The notes: generated by a model from the letters alone, not told the origin. 64,000 bases of DNA from Planctomycetota bacterium (GCA_024280885.1 JAJRPF010000039.1:62001-126000), one strand, 5' to 3'; numbered from the stretch's first letter, positions 18,879 through 27,744 are shown. Translations and numbers: made by a program.

Positions 18879-19385
18879 CCTCCCCGGGCGCGAAGTTTGC
18901 GAAGCAAAGTTCATGAACGGGGACATGCGCCCCCGCAGTGACTGGCCAACGACCAAGCACTCGCAAGACGGCCGTCCAGTCCCGAGGAGGCGCCAACGCA
19001 ACACAGGAGCAGCGCGCTGTGCGCGGAGCACGCGGCGTGACGCCCGCCCTCCCCGGGCGCGAAGTTTGCGGAGCAAAGTTCGTGAACGGGGAAGTGCGCC
19101 CCCGCAGGGACTGGCCGAAGAGCAAGCACTCGCAAGACGGCCGTCCAGTCCCGAGGAGGCGCCAACGCAACACAGGGGTGGCGCGCCGTGTGCGAAGCAC
19201 TCGGCGTGACACCCGCCCTCCCCGGGCGCGAAGTTTGCGGAGCAAAGTTCGTGAACGGGGACATGCGCCCCCGCAGGGACTGGCCGAAGAGCAAGCACTC
19301 GCAAGACGGCCGTCCAGTCCCGAGGAGGCGCCAACGCAACACAGGGGTGGCGCGCCGTGTGCGAAGCACTCGGCGTGACACCCAA
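18879..19385. repeat. Three tandem copies of a 169-bp unit
   Basis: Units run 18879-19047, 19048-19216 and 19217-19385, each beginning CCTCCCCGGGCGCGAAGTTT. They differ by few substitutions; the second and third are nearly identical and the first is more diverged (for example GCGAAGC for GCGGAGC). Each unit starts with a small imperfect palindrome (GAAGTTTGC...GCAAAGTTC). The regular 169-bp period and high identity indicate recent tandem duplication. They are far too long for CRISPR repeats and have no variable spacers. Confidence 0.92.
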
Positions 19386-19608
19386 TGCGGCCCTCCCGCA
19401 AGCGTCTCGGTTCGGCGGCGCGCGAGTCATGTTGCCGAAACCGCGACTTCAACTTGCGTTGGAGGAGGCCCGCACCTGCCTGCATCGCAAGCTGCGTTCC
19501 ACTCCGCTGAGCCGCATTAGGACGGTCTGGTGTTACCAGATCGCCCCACCGGCGCGGCGGCACGTCACCGAACCGGTCGGCGAGAGTCGCCACGACGCAG
19601 GCTCGGTC

Positions 19609-20415
19609 TCAGCGGAACGTGAGCCGGTACGGCCCCTGCCGTGTGAGACCCGCTTTCTCGTAGCAGCGAATCGCGGGCGCGTTCTTGCGGTCGACGTGCA
19701 AGGTGACCACCGGACCGAGGCCGAGACCGATGCGGCAGAGTTCCGCCGTCGCGCGGGCTGCGACACCGCGTGCGCGCGCCTCGGGGATCGTGTAGATCCC
19801 GCCGAGACCGGCCCCGACGCTGCCGCGGAAGTTGAACGCACCCGTGAAGACGATCTGCCCGGACTCCTCGATGACGTAGACGTGCTGCTTGCGGATGCGT
19901 GCGGTGAGATGCGCGCGGAGCCACTCGGTCGCATCCTCGTCCTCGGGCGCAAGCCCATCCTCGACGCGGTAGCGTGCGGTGAGCGGCAGCAGGCGCTTCA
20001 AGTCGCGCGGCCGCGCCGGGCGCAACTGTGGCTCGCCTTCGCCCAGGGCCGCGGCAGATGAAATCGTCATGAACTCCTGCACACGATTGACGCGCATGCG
20101 CGAACGACCGGCGAGACCGTCCACGAGAATGGCGCACGGTCGCTCCGGCCCCACGACGCTCTGCCACGGATCGCGTGACCTGATCGCCGGGATGAGCGCG
20201 TGGGCGGCAGCGTCGCTCGTGTTGGCGGCGGCGGAGAGTGCGCCCGAGGAAAGGAGCGCCAGCCCGACCATCTCATCCGCGTCGTACACCCCGATGAACC
20301 CGCGCTCGCCGCGTTCTCGATGCTTGTGTCGTAGCCACGCATCGTACGCACCACCGCCACGGAGAAAGGCATCGATGACGCGCCGGTGCTGCACTCCCAG
20401 AACGCGGACGATCAT
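19609..20415 (-). CDS. GNAT-family N-acetyltransferase with N-terminal extension
   Basis: A 268-residue protein from the ATG at 20415, which is preceded by GAGGGCGAG; a TTG at 20463 would add 16 residues. The C-terminal half (~residues 125-268) is a GNAT domain: the acetyl-CoA loop is GGIYTIPEARARGVAARATAEL, followed by VTLHVDRKNAPAIRCYEKAGL. The N-terminal half (AYDAWLRHKHRERGERGFIGVYDADEMVGLAL) looks like a second, degenerate GNAT fold, as in DUF4081-type two-domain acetyltransferases. Substrate unknown. It lies 61 bp after the pseudouridine synthase gene on the same strand. Confidence 0.85.
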   Translation of the reverse strand: MIVRVLGVQHRRVIDAFLRGGGAYDAWLRHKHRERGERGFIGVYDADEMVGLALLSSGALSAAANTSDAAAHALIPAIRSRDPWQSVVGPERPCAILVDGLAGRSRMRVNRVQEFMTISSAAALGEGEPQLRPARPRDLKRLLPLTARYRVEDGLAPEDEDATEWLRAHLTARIRKQHVYVIEESGQIVFTGAFNFRGSVGAGLGGIYTIPEARARGVAARATAELCRIGLGLGPVVTLHVDRKNAPAIRCYEKAGLTRQGPYRLTFR

Positions 20416-20476
20416 GTGCTCGCCCTCGCTGAGCCACACGTCGCGACGCACGTCATGCAGCAAGCCCGACCGGGAG

Positions 20477-21487
20477 TCATCGCGTCCCCTCCGGCATCTG
20501 CAGGCCCGCCCATGCGAGGGTCCGCGCGAGGTCGTCGGGCAGCGGGCTCGTCACCTCGAGACGTTCGGGTCGGCAGGGGTGCTGCACTCCGATCCGATGC
20601 GCGTGCAGGAACTGACGCCAGATCCCAGGGGCAACACGGAAGTCGCGATTGCGCTGCGGCTGCCCGTACGTCGGATCCCCGACGATCGGCAGCTTGACGG
20701 CCCGCAGATGCGCGCGGATCTGATGCGTCCGGCCGGTCTTCGGACGCGCCTCGATCAGCGTGAAGCGTCGATCGCGCCGCCGCGCGAGAACCCGGACCTC
20801 CGTGAACGCCTCCTGCGCACCGTCGCCGCGCGAGACCTTCATCTTCTTTCCGCGACGCTCGTCGGAGAGATCACGCGCCAGCGGCAGGTCGATCTCGAAG
20901 CGGTCTTCTTCGGGCGCGCCGATCACGAGCGCCAAGTAGCGCTTTGTGACCCGTCGCTCCCGGAACGCCGCCGTCAAGCCTCGCAGCCCGGGGCCCGAGA
21001 CGCCGAAGAGGACGATCCCACTCGTGCCGCGGTCGATGCGATGCGCGAGTGACGGTCGAAACGTGTGTGCGTCGCCTTCACCGACGAGATCAAGGACCAT
21101 GCGATCGAGACTCGGTTCGTCGGGATCGTCGGCCGGTTGACAAAGCAGCATCGGCGGCTTGTCAACCGCCAAGACATCCGCGTCGCGATGGAGGATGCGC
21201 AGCGCCTCCAGGCTACGCGCGGCGGGCGCCGAGCGGCCGCCCCCGCGCCCCCCACCACTGCGCCCCCCGCCGCGCGCAGCAGCCAAGCTGGTGACGGCGC
21301 TCTCGGGAAGTTTGAACTGAAGCTCGTCGCCATCCGCGAGTCGCACGGCCGGCTTCACGCGCTGACCGTTGACGCGCACCTTCCCCGTCCGCAGCAGCTT
21401 GAACACATGCCCCAGGGTGGCCGACGGCAGCACCTTGCGGACAAAGCGGTCCACCCGCTGCCCGGCGTCGTCGGGTCCGATCTTCAT
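20477..21487 (-). CDS. RluC/RluD-family rRNA pseudouridine synthase
   Basis: A 336-residue enzyme. Residues ~1-60 form an S4 RNA-binding domain (QRVDRFVRKVLPSATLGHVFKLLRTGKVRVNG, given here only as a landmark region), followed by a Gly/Arg-rich linker (residues 71-90) that could add RNA contact. The catalytic block is LAHRIDRGTSGIVLFG with Asp152, and RPKTGRTHQIRAHL lies downstream, as in RluA-type synthases. It converts uridine to pseudouridine, probably in 23S rRNA. The ATG at 21487 was preferred over an upstream start that adds MRLRSRETTLPGVPT. The GNAT gene follows, and the FHA gene diverges. Confidence 0.92.
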   Translation of the reverse strand: MKIGPDDAGQRVDRFVRKVLPSATLGHVFKLLRTGKVRVNGQRVKPAVRLADGDELQFKLPESAVTSLAAARGGGRSGGGRGGGRSAPAARSLEALRILHRDADVLAVDKPPMLLCQPADDPDEPSLDRMVLDLVGEGDAHTFRPSLAHRIDRGTSGIVLFGVSGPGLRGLTAAFRERRVTKRYLALVIGAPEEDRFEIDLPLARDLSDERRGKKMKVSRGDGAQEAFTEVRVLARRRDRRFTLIEARPKTGRTHQIRAHLRAVKLPIVGDPTYGQPQRNRDFRVAPGIWRQFLHAHRIGVQHPCRPERLEVTSPLPDDLARTLAWAGLQMPEGTR

Positions 21488-21665
21488 CGTGGGCACGCCG
21501 GGCAGCGTAGTCTCTCGCGAACGCAGGCGCACGAGCCGACCAAGCGGACGCTCTGCAAGACGTAGCGGGAGCCCGCCGCTCCGGGCGCCTCGCGGGGAAG
21601 GCGAGGCTCCGCGGAGCCCCCTGCGCTACCCTGCTCGCCGCAAGTGCGAGCGGAGGTGCAAACGG

Positions 21666-22376
21666 ATGGCGCGACTCGAAGTGGAAACGGGCCGGCATGC
21701 AGGCAAGAGTTACGAACTGACCAAGGCCGTCATTCTGGGTCGTGGCGACAACGTGGCCGTGCAGTTGCCCGACGGCAAGGCATCGCGCGAGCACTGCCGT
21801 GTGTTTCAGCAGGCGGGGAAGTGGTTCGTCGCGGACCTCAACTCACGCAACGGGATCTGCGTGAACGGTGCGAAGACGACGCGCAAGGAGTTGCGCAACG
21901 GCGATCGCATCGAGGTCGGTGAGACCATCGTCGAGTTCGTCACCGCCGAGACCGTCGCGCCATTCAATGAGCCCGGCGAAATCGACGTAGATATCGATGA
22001 GATCGACGTCGACGAAATCGACATCGACGTGGACGACGACCCGGAGCCGTCGGCCGCGCCGGCCACGGACAAGCGCAAGGGCACGTCCAAGAAGGACTCT
22101 GCGTTCGCGAAGGCGCGGGCGGACGCCGCCGCGGCACGCGACCGCAAGTCGGGATCGGGGTCGGGCGGTGGCGGTGGCGGTGGCGGTGGCGGCATCCACG
22201 TCAGGAGCGACGTCCTGCAGTTCAACAAGGTCGACATGAATACGGCCAGCGCGTTCAGCCTCGATCTGTCCCAATATTCAGCGCTGACGCAGATGGCTAT
22301 CGGCGGGACTGCGGTCGGGATCTTCTGCGGCGCCGTCTGGGGCATCTTCAAGCTGCTCGGCGTCACGCTGAGCTGA
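21666..22376 (+). CDS. FHA-domain protein with C-terminal membrane segment
   Basis: A 236-residue protein. Residues 1-95 are a forkhead-associated domain that binds phosphothreonine peptides: ILGRGDN (R26), SREHCRV (S40, R41, H43) and DLNSRNGICVNG (N59-G63) are the binding-loop residues. Next come a strongly acidic stretch (DVDIDEIDVDEIDIDVDDD), a Lys/Ala-rich part, and a run of ten glycines encoded by GGTGGC repeats. Residues ~211-234 (MAIGGTAVGIFCGAVWGIF) form one membrane helix, so the protein is tail-anchored with the FHA domain in the cytoplasm. The ATG at 21666 has a GGAGGT ribosome site 10 nt upstream. No Ser/Thr kinase is encoded nearby. Confidence 0.9.
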   Translation: MARLEVETGRHAGKSYELTKAVILGRGDNVAVQLPDGKASREHCRVFQQAGKWFVADLNSRNGICVNGAKTTRKELRNGDRIEVGETIVEFVTAETVAPFNEPGEIDVDIDEIDVDEIDIDVDDDPEPSAAPATDKRKGTSKKDSAFAKARADAAAARDRKSGSGSGGGGGGGGGGIHVRSDVLQFNKVDMNTASAFSLDLSQYSALTQMAIGGTAVGIFCGAVWGIFKLLGVTLS

Positions 22377-22436
22377 GTCACGCTGAGCTGAGTCACGCTG
22401 ATCTGAGTCACGCTGAGTTGAGTCACGCTGAGTTGG
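22362..22436. repeat. 15-bp minisatellite, five copies, starting inside the FHA gene stop region
   Basis: Five head-to-tail copies of GTCACGCTGAGCTGA (22362-22376, 22377-22391, 22392-22406, 22407-22421, 22422-22436), with one or two substitutions in copies 3 to 5. The first copy is the last four codons plus stop of the FHA gene, so the array repeats a coding end together with its stop codon. Four copies keep an in-frame TGA; the fifth ends TGG. Confidence 0.95.
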
Positions 22437-22440
22437 GCGA

Positions 22441-22466
22441 CGACCGGGGCCGATCGGCCCCGGTCG
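22441..22466. terminator. 26-bp perfect palindrome between convergent genes
   Basis: Thirteen bases (CGACCGGGGCCGA) are followed directly by their reverse complement. It sits 2 bp from the stop of the minus-strand glycosyltransferase and just after the FHA-side minisatellite. The hairpin is very GC-rich and bidirectional but lacks a T-tract, so it is a candidate two-way terminator or transcription block. Confidence 0.55.
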
Positions 22467-22467
22467 C

Positions 22468-23574
22468 TCACGCCCGGGCGACGAGCGCGAGGAGGGCGCG
22501 GGCGGCGGTCCTCCATGTGACGGCGCGCACGCTCGCGATCGCATCCGGCGCCGGAGCGACGACCCTGCGCGCCGTGCCCCCGGCCGCAGCAATCGCCGCC
22601 CGCCACGAGTCCAGGTGATCGGGCGGGAGCAAGACGGCGCCGCCCTGCGCGACCTCCTCGATCGCGGAGATGCGGGCGGCGAGCACCGGCGTGCCGAGCG
22701 CGATCGCCTCGGCCACGGGCATCCCGAAGCCCTCGTAGCGACTCGGGTGGAGCAAGGCGACAGCACCGCGGATGAGCGCCACGAGACGCTCTGACGAGAC
22801 GACCCCCTCGGCCCGGACCAGACCGCGTGCGATGAGTGGATCGGCCTCTTCCGGCAGATCGACAGTCTCGCCGCCACGGCCGACCAGAATGAGCGGTGCG
22901 AGTGCCTGGTCCGCGGCAGCCAATGCGTAGGCCCTGAGTAGAAAGCGCAGTCGCTTGCGATGCTCCGGTGTGCCAATCCAGAGCAGATGCGCGCGCTCGA
23001 TTGAATCTGCGGGCGCTGTGAGGAGCCCCCGCGAGAGCCCGTTCTGGACGATGGCGATGCGCGCCGGGTCGATGCCGAGGTGGAACGCCGCCTCGCCGCC
23101 GATGGCAGCGCTCGGCACGACGACGTGCGGCGCGCGCGCAGCCATCCGCGCGTAGAACGTGCGGAACCAGAGCACGCGCTGTCGGGGCTCGTCCGCGGGG
23201 CTCGCTAGATAGCGCAGATCGTGGATCGTCAGCGCAGTGGGTACGTGATCGACGACCGGGTAGTAGTCGGTGACGAAGAGGTCGGCCCGCGCGAGGTGGC
23301 GGCGAAACCACCGACCGCTGCGTGCCGCGCGGACAGCAGGGGCCGACGGTTCGAGCGACGTCGGAAGCTCCTCGAAGCGGTCCTCGGGAAGCGCCGTGCC
23401 GAGTTCCGCTTCCACATCGGGTGCCAGAGTCTTCCCGCGAGCCGTGTAGAGATGGACGGCGGCGCCCTCGGCGAGCAGACCCGCCGCGAGTCCGACGGCG
23501 CGGACGCGCGCGCCCGAGGGCAAGTCGTCGTACGCCGTGCAGTTGAACGCGATGGTTACACGCGCGTCGCTCAT
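22468..23574 (-). CDS. GT4-type glycosyltransferase
   Basis: A 368-residue retaining glycosyltransferase with a GT-B fold. Donor-side landmarks are HLLWIGTPEHRKRLRFLLRA and, near the C-terminus, LHPSRYEGFGMPVAEAIALGTPVLAA, containing the E-x7-E motif of family GT4. The N-terminal acceptor domain holds ALTIHDLRYL and VVVPSAAIGGEAAFHLG. It transfers a sugar from an activated donor to an unknown acceptor, probably an envelope glycan. The ATG at 23574 overlaps the stop of the preceding glycosyltransferase (ATGA), so the two are coupled. Confidence 0.9.
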   Translation of the reverse strand: MSDARVTIAFNCTAYDDLPSGARVRAVGLAAGLLAEGAAVHLYTARGKTLAPDVEAELGTALPEDRFEELPTSLEPSAPAVRAARSGRWFRRHLARADLFVTDYYPVVDHVPTALTIHDLRYLASPADEPRQRVLWFRTFYARMAARAPHVVVPSAAIGGEAAFHLGIDPARIAIVQNGLSRGLLTAPADSIERAHLLWIGTPEHRKRLRFLLRAYALAAADQALAPLILVGRGGETVDLPEEADPLIARGLVRAEGVVSSERLVALIRGAVALLHPSRYEGFGMPVAEAIALGTPVLAARISAIEEVAQGGAVLLPPDHLDSWRAAIAAAGGTARRVVAPAPDAIASVRAVTWRTAARALLALVARA

Positions 23575-24677
23575 CGCGTCGTTCCGCACTGCGTCGAGGC
23601 CTCTTCGAGGATCGCGCGCAGGCGCGTGGCAGTCGCAGCCCACGACAGCGATGCGGCGCGCGTGCGACCGCTCTGTATCAGCGCGTCAGCGAGCCCCGGT
23701 TCGCGCTCCACGCGCAACACCCCGGCGGCCAGCGCGGCGTCGTCTCCGTACGGAACCACGAGCGCGGCAGCGCCGACGACCTCTGGCAGAGCCCCCCCAC
23801 CGACGGTCACGACCGGGAGGCCCAGCGCCATAGCCTCGATGCACGGCAGCCCGAAGCCCTCCGACTCCGACGAGACCACGAGTGTGGACGCGCCGGCGTA
23901 GAGCGCAACCAACAGGTCGTCGGAGACGTAGCCGAGATGCTGAACGCCCGGTGGCATCCGTGCGGGGGCATCGCCCGGGCCGGCCAGAACGAGTGACGCT
24001 CTGCCGCCTTGGAGGCGATAGCGCGCATACGCACGCAGCAGGAGTGGGATGCCCTTGCGCGCACGCGTCCCGCCGACGTGCAGCAAGAACGGCGCCGGCA
24101 CGACACCGTGAAACGAGCGCAACTCGGAAGCGGCCGTGGGATCGGACGGAGCGAGGAAGAGCGGCGCAACCGCGTGCGGCAACACGCGCACCCTCTCGGC
24201 GGCATCGGGCACCTCGGCGATCACCTGCGCCGCGGTGGTCTCGCTGGGGACACAGACGAGAGCCGCCGTGCGCGCGGCGAGACGGAGACGCGCCCGATGC
24301 ACGCGCTCGCGCACGCGGCCTTCGAGCCCCGGCCGCACCAACCACGGCAGCTCGTGAACCGTCGCCACGCGCGGCACTGAGGTGTGCAGGGGGATCGCTG
24401 CGACCGGCGACCACAGGACGTCCGCTTCCTGCGCACGGAGCGCGGGTGCGAGGCGCGTCTCGCGCCACACCGCGAGCGGTTCGCGGCCGCCCAGCCCAAC
24501 GGCTCGTACCGCGCGGCTCGGTGGGCCCGAGAGCGGGGGGATCTCGCGCCCGAATACGATGAGCTCGTCTCCCTCAGCCAGGCTCGCAGGAAACGCGCGC
24601 AGTGTCTCAGCGGCCGCGCGCTCCACGCCGGTGGGACACGGGAGTCCGAGGATGCTGGCGTCGATGGCAATGCGCAT
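23571..24677 (-). CDS. GT4-type glycosyltransferase
   Basis: A 368-residue GT-B glycosyltransferase beginning MRIAIDASILGLPCPTGVER at the ATG 24677. Landmarks are VATVHELPWLVRP, VCVPSETTAAQVIAEV, FLLHVGGTRARKGIPLLLRA and VVSSESEGFGLPCIEAMALGLPVV (E-x7-E, family GT4). It resembles mannosyltransferase-like enzymes of polysaccharide assembly. Translationally coupled to the next glycosyltransferase; the pair probably adds successive sugars to one glycan. It diverges from the anchored-protein gene at 24798 across 120 bp that should hold promoters for both. Confidence 0.9.
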   Translation of the reverse strand: MRIAIDASILGLPCPTGVERAAAETLRAFPASLAEGDELIVFGREIPPLSGPPSRAVRAVGLGGREPLAVWRETRLAPALRAQEADVLWSPVAAIPLHTSVPRVATVHELPWLVRPGLEGRVRERVHRARLRLAARTAALVCVPSETTAAQVIAEVPDAAERVRVLPHAVAPLFLAPSDPTAASELRSFHGVVPAPFLLHVGGTRARKGIPLLLRAYARYRLQGGRASLVLAGPGDAPARMPPGVQHLGYVSDDLLVALYAGASTLVVSSESEGFGLPCIEAMALGLPVVTVGGGALPEVVGAAALVVPYGDDAALAAGVLRVEREPGLADALIQSGRTRAASLSWAATATRLRAILEEASTQCGTTR

Positions 24678-24797
24678 GGTGGGGACACAGCTTCGCGCGC
24701 CGGGCGCACGTCTCCAAGCGGTCGCCGTCCGACGCCTCTCGCACGCGCTGCTACGATGGCCCATCGGGGTCGCGGATCTGGTTCGGAGCAGCTCGGA

Positions 24798-26063
24798 ATG
24801 AACGACAATATCTCTCGTATTACGCTGGTACTCATTGCATTGGTCGCCTCGGCGTTCGTGGTCAAGAGCTGCGTTGGCGGCGACCCCGGTGATGGGGATA
24901 GGCAGACGCGCGATCCCGCCGCGGAGACGGACCCCAGCACACGGTCCGCGACGGCCGCTACGGAGAGCGGGCAGCTGGACCCGAATGCGGGGAGTGAGAC
25001 GCTCGGCGGGGATGCCCCCGGAGGCGCGCGAGGCGGCGATCCGCCCCCCGGTGGCGTGCAAGGCGGTGGGGCCGGCGCGGAGGCGGCGGTAGCCCCGATG
25101 AAGCGCCGCGACGTCGGGACGCCGCTCGAGGACGGGACGGTCGTGAAGCTGCAGGTCCCGTACAAGGCCGGCACCACAACGCGCTACCGAATCGAGAACG
25201 CGACAACACAACGCAATCGCGAGAACGACCTGACCGTATTCATGCGCCGCTTCGACGACGTCACCACCAAGGTCACCAACGTCGCCGAGGATGGCACCGC
25301 ACGCGTGCGACTCACTCTGAACGCCATCCGCTTGCAGGCGTACTACCCGAATGGGCTCATCATCGAGTTCGACTCGCGCAACCCCGACGACACGATCCTC
25401 GACAATCCGACCACGGCGCTCGTGGTCAAGCCGATGCTGGCGTTGATCGGCATCCCGGTGGAGTTCCAGCTCACGACGAACGGCGCGCCAATCGAGATCG
25501 AGGGCCTGCAGGCCTGGCGCGACGCGTGGGAAGAGGCGGTCGAGCGGGTGGCGCCCGGAGACTCGCGCGAGATCTCGACGCCCTTCGCAAGGGACACGGT
25601 CCTGCTCGAATGGCGCGAGTTGCTCTTCCCACCGGTGGTCGGTGAGCCGCTCGCGGCGGGCACGCCGCGCGAGATCGAGTTGTTGCGGGACACGATGCAG
25701 AAGGCTTACGTCCAGTTCAAGGGACCGATGGAGGTCACGCACAACGACGGCGACGTCTTCCGCGTGCGCATGTCGGCGAAGCCCGAGATGGTCGCGCGCC
25801 AGGGCAAGGCGCGCAGCCCGCAAGAGAAGGCCATCGCCAAGGTGCACATCCAATCGAGCATCGGCGGGTACTACGCCGCATGGCGCTTCAATGCGGCCAA
25901 GGGTCGGCTGGAGGACGCCGAAATCGAGGCCAAGTACCAGTTGTGGGTGTCGTGGCCGTCGGGACAGACCGCCGGCGGATCGACCGCGTATCAGCCGGTC
26001 TTCCTCCAGATGGAGCGGCAGACGCGCGTGGAACTCCTCTCCGACGCGCCCGACGACGAGTAG
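24798..26063 (+). CDS. Membrane-anchored protein of unknown function
   Basis: A 421-residue protein with one N-terminal anchor (ITLVLIALVASAFVVKSC, residues 8-25), a low-complexity Gly/Pro/Ala linker to ~residue 100, and a compact extracytoplasmic domain. That domain contains two or three related beta-sandwich-like units (VTNVAEDGTARVRLTLNAIRL; HNDGDVFRVRMSAKPEM). The pattern of a conserved 'V-T-x-V-x-E-D-G' strand recalls DUF6263-type lipoproteins, but I cannot confirm membership. The ATG at 24798 was chosen for its GGAGC/CGGA purines and for placing the anchor at the N-terminus. hutH begins 11 bp downstream, probably by chance. Confidence 0.65.
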   Translation: MNDNISRITLVLIALVASAFVVKSCVGGDPGDGDRQTRDPAAETDPSTRSATAATESGQLDPNAGSETLGGDAPGGARGGDPPPGGVQGGGAGAEAAVAPMKRRDVGTPLEDGTVVKLQVPYKAGTTTRYRIENATTQRNRENDLTVFMRRFDDVTTKVTNVAEDGTARVRLTLNAIRLQAYYPNGLIIEFDSRNPDDTILDNPTTALVVKPMLALIGIPVEFQLTTNGAPIEIEGLQAWRDAWEEAVERVAPGDSREISTPFARDTVLLEWRELLFPPVVGEPLAAGTPREIELLRDTMQKAYVQFKGPMEVTHNDGDVFRVRMSAKPEMVARQGKARSPQEKAIAKVHIQSSIGGYYAAWRFNAAKGRLEDAEIEAKYQLWVSWPSGQTAGGSTAYQPVFLQMERQTRVELLSDAPDDE

Positions 26064-26073
26064 CTTCCGAGGC

Positions 26074-27669
26074 GTGCAACCACCCGCCGAAGCCCCGAAT
26101 TTCAGCCCGACGCAGACCATTCTGACACTCCGTGGAAGCGGCCTCACGCTGGCCGACATCGGCCGCGTCCTGACGGATAGATCACTACAGATCGAGATCT
26201 CCGGCGGGGCGCGCGAGCGTGTGCATGCGTCGCGCGGCGTCATCGACGCCGCCATCGAGGCCGGTGCGGCGGTCTACGGAGTCACGACCGGCTTCGGCAA
26301 GCTGCAGGACCGGGCGATCGGCGCCGAGGACCGGCTCGCTCTCCAGCGCAATCTCGTGCGATCGCACGCCTGCGGCGTCGGCCCACTGCTCGACGCCGCG
26401 ACCGCGCGCCTGCTGCTCTTGCTCCGTATCCAATCCGTGATTCGCGGCAACTCCGGCGTCACCGAGTCACTCGTCGATCGGATGGTGGCCATCTGGAACG
26501 CGGGGCTCGCACCGGCGGTCCCGGAACAGGGCTCGGTCGGCGCCAGCGGCGATCTCGCCCCCCTCGCACACACAGCGCTAGGCGTCATCGGCGAGGGGGC
26601 GTTCCTGGTGGACGGCGTCGAAACGCCCGCGGCGGACGCGCTGCTCGTCGCCGGGATCGAGCCGACCTATGCGCTGCGCGAGAAGGAGGGACTCGCGCTC
26701 TTGAACGGGACGCAGCTATCCACGGCGATCGGTCTCGCGACCTTGATCCACGCCGACAACCTCCTGCGCCACGCGGACCTCGTCACGGCGCTGACGATCG
26801 ACGGGCTGCTCTACAGCGCGAAGCCGTTCCGCGCGTGCGTTCAGGAGGTGCGCCCTCACCCAGGTCAAGCGGTCACGGGACGTCAGGTGCAGGCCCTCAT
26901 CAAGGGCAGCGCGATCCTCGACAGCCATGTGGGTCCGCACAAGGTCCAGGACGCCTACAGCGTGCGCTGCGTCCCGCAGGTGCACGGCGCGATCCGCGAC
27001 GCTCTGTCACACGTGCGCGACGTTCTGGTGCGCGAGGCGAATTCGACCACGGACAATCCGCTCGTCTTCCCGGAAACGGGCGACGTCATTTCGGGCGGGA
27101 ACTTCCACGCCGAGCCAGTGGCACTTGTGTGCGACTACATGGCGATCGCGGTGGCCGAGATCGGCTCGATCTCCGAGCGCCGCATCGAGAGCCTTGTCAA
27201 TCCAGACCTCTCCAATCTGCCAGCGTTTCTGGCTCCGATCCCGGGCGTCTGCAGCGGCTTCATGATGGCGCAGGTCACGGCCGCGGCGCTGGTCAGCGAG
27301 AACAAGTCGCTCGCGCACCCGGCATCGGTGGACTCGATCCCGACGTCGGCGAACCAGGAAGACCACGTCTCGATGGCCCCCATCGCGGCACGCAAGGCGC
27401 GCGCGATTGCCACGAATGTCGAGGCCGTGCTCGGCATCGAAATCCTGTGTGCGGCGGAAGCACTCGATCACCGCAGGCCGCTCAAGACGTCGCCTGCGCT
27501 TGAGGCTGTCCACGCAGCGCTGCGGGGCCACGTGAGCCGCCTGACCGAGGACCGCGTCCTGGCAATCGACTTCGGGATCGTCCGTGATCTGATGCGCGCA
27601 GAGACGCTCATCGAGGCCGCCGAGGCGCACGCCGGCGCATTGATCGGCCTCCACGTCGCCACCGATTGA
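26074..27669 (+). CDS. hutH: Histidine ammonia-lyase
   Basis: A 531-residue enzyme that deaminates L-histidine to trans-urocanate, the first step of histidine degradation. The MIO cofactor forms from Ala157-Ser158-Gly159 in GSVGASGDLAPLAH. The catalytic tyrosine is Y68 in VYGVTTGFGKLQ, and NSTTDNPLV and QEDHVSM are further family signatures. The start is GTG 26074, the first start in this frame past the preceding gene, which gives ~20 residues more than typical HutH. The next pathway gene, hutU, is 11 kb away on the same strand. No hut repressor is seen next to it. Confidence 0.96.
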   Translation: MQPPAEAPNFSPTQTILTLRGSGLTLADIGRVLTDRSLQIEISGGARERVHASRGVIDAAIEAGAAVYGVTTGFGKLQDRAIGAEDRLALQRNLVRSHACGVGPLLDAATARLLLLLRIQSVIRGNSGVTESLVDRMVAIWNAGLAPAVPEQGSVGASGDLAPLAHTALGVIGEGAFLVDGVETPAADALLVAGIEPTYALREKEGLALLNGTQLSTAIGLATLIHADNLLRHADLVTALTIDGLLYSAKPFRACVQEVRPHPGQAVTGRQVQALIKGSAILDSHVGPHKVQDAYSVRCVPQVHGAIRDALSHVRDVLVREANSTTDNPLVFPETGDVISGGNFHAEPVALVCDYMAIAVAEIGSISERRIESLVNPDLSNLPAFLAPIPGVCSGFMMAQVTAAALVSENKSLAHPASVDSIPTSANQEDHVSMAPIAARKARAIATNVEAVLGIEILCAAEALDHRRPLKTSPALEAVHAALRGHVSRLTEDRVLAIDFGIVRDLMRAETLIEAAEAHAGALIGLHVATD

Positions 27670-27718
27670 GCCTGCGACGGCGGCGCGTTTCGAACTGAGA
27701 TCTGAGCCTATCCGAGCC

Positions 27719-27744
27719 TGAACTTGCCGGCTGACTCAAGTTCA
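27719..27744. promoter_or_regulatory. Inverted repeat between hutH and the pseudopilin gene
   Basis: Perfect 8-bp arms TGAACTTG and CAAGTTCA flank a 10-bp spacer, 50 bp after the hutH stop and 126 bp before the pilin ATG. It could be a weak terminator for hutH or an operator for the pilin gene; the sequence does not decide between them. Confidence 0.35.

Larger units (their letters stand above)
18688..19608. other. 921-bp gene-free region dominated by repeats
   Basis: The interval separates two minus-strand genes and holds a large inverted repeat (18776-18865) and three tandem copies of a 169-bp unit (18879-19385). The remaining ~220 bp up to the GNAT gene show no recognisable gene, transposase remnant or RNA. 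Many overlapping open frames cross the region in both directions, but their proteins are repetitive, cysteine- and arginine-rich and change with the repeat phase, so I regard them as non-coding. Confidence 0.7.

Noticed and set aside
18879..19385. CRISPR array
   Set aside because: Units are 169 bp, directly abutting, with no unique spacers and no cas genes nearby.
18688..19608. Several long overlapping open frames on both strands
   Set aside because: They follow the 169-bp repeat phase, encode repetitive Cys/Arg-rich products and have no ribosome sites or known motifs.
24384..24797. N-terminal extension of the anchored protein at 24798
   Set aside because: It is antisense to the glycosyltransferase gene and reads as Arg-rich shadow; the membrane anchor starts right after ATG 24798.
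22468..26255. One very long minus-strand frame joined to the second glycosyltransferase
   Set aside because: The portion beyond 24677 is antisense to the anchored protein gene and lacks any domain.
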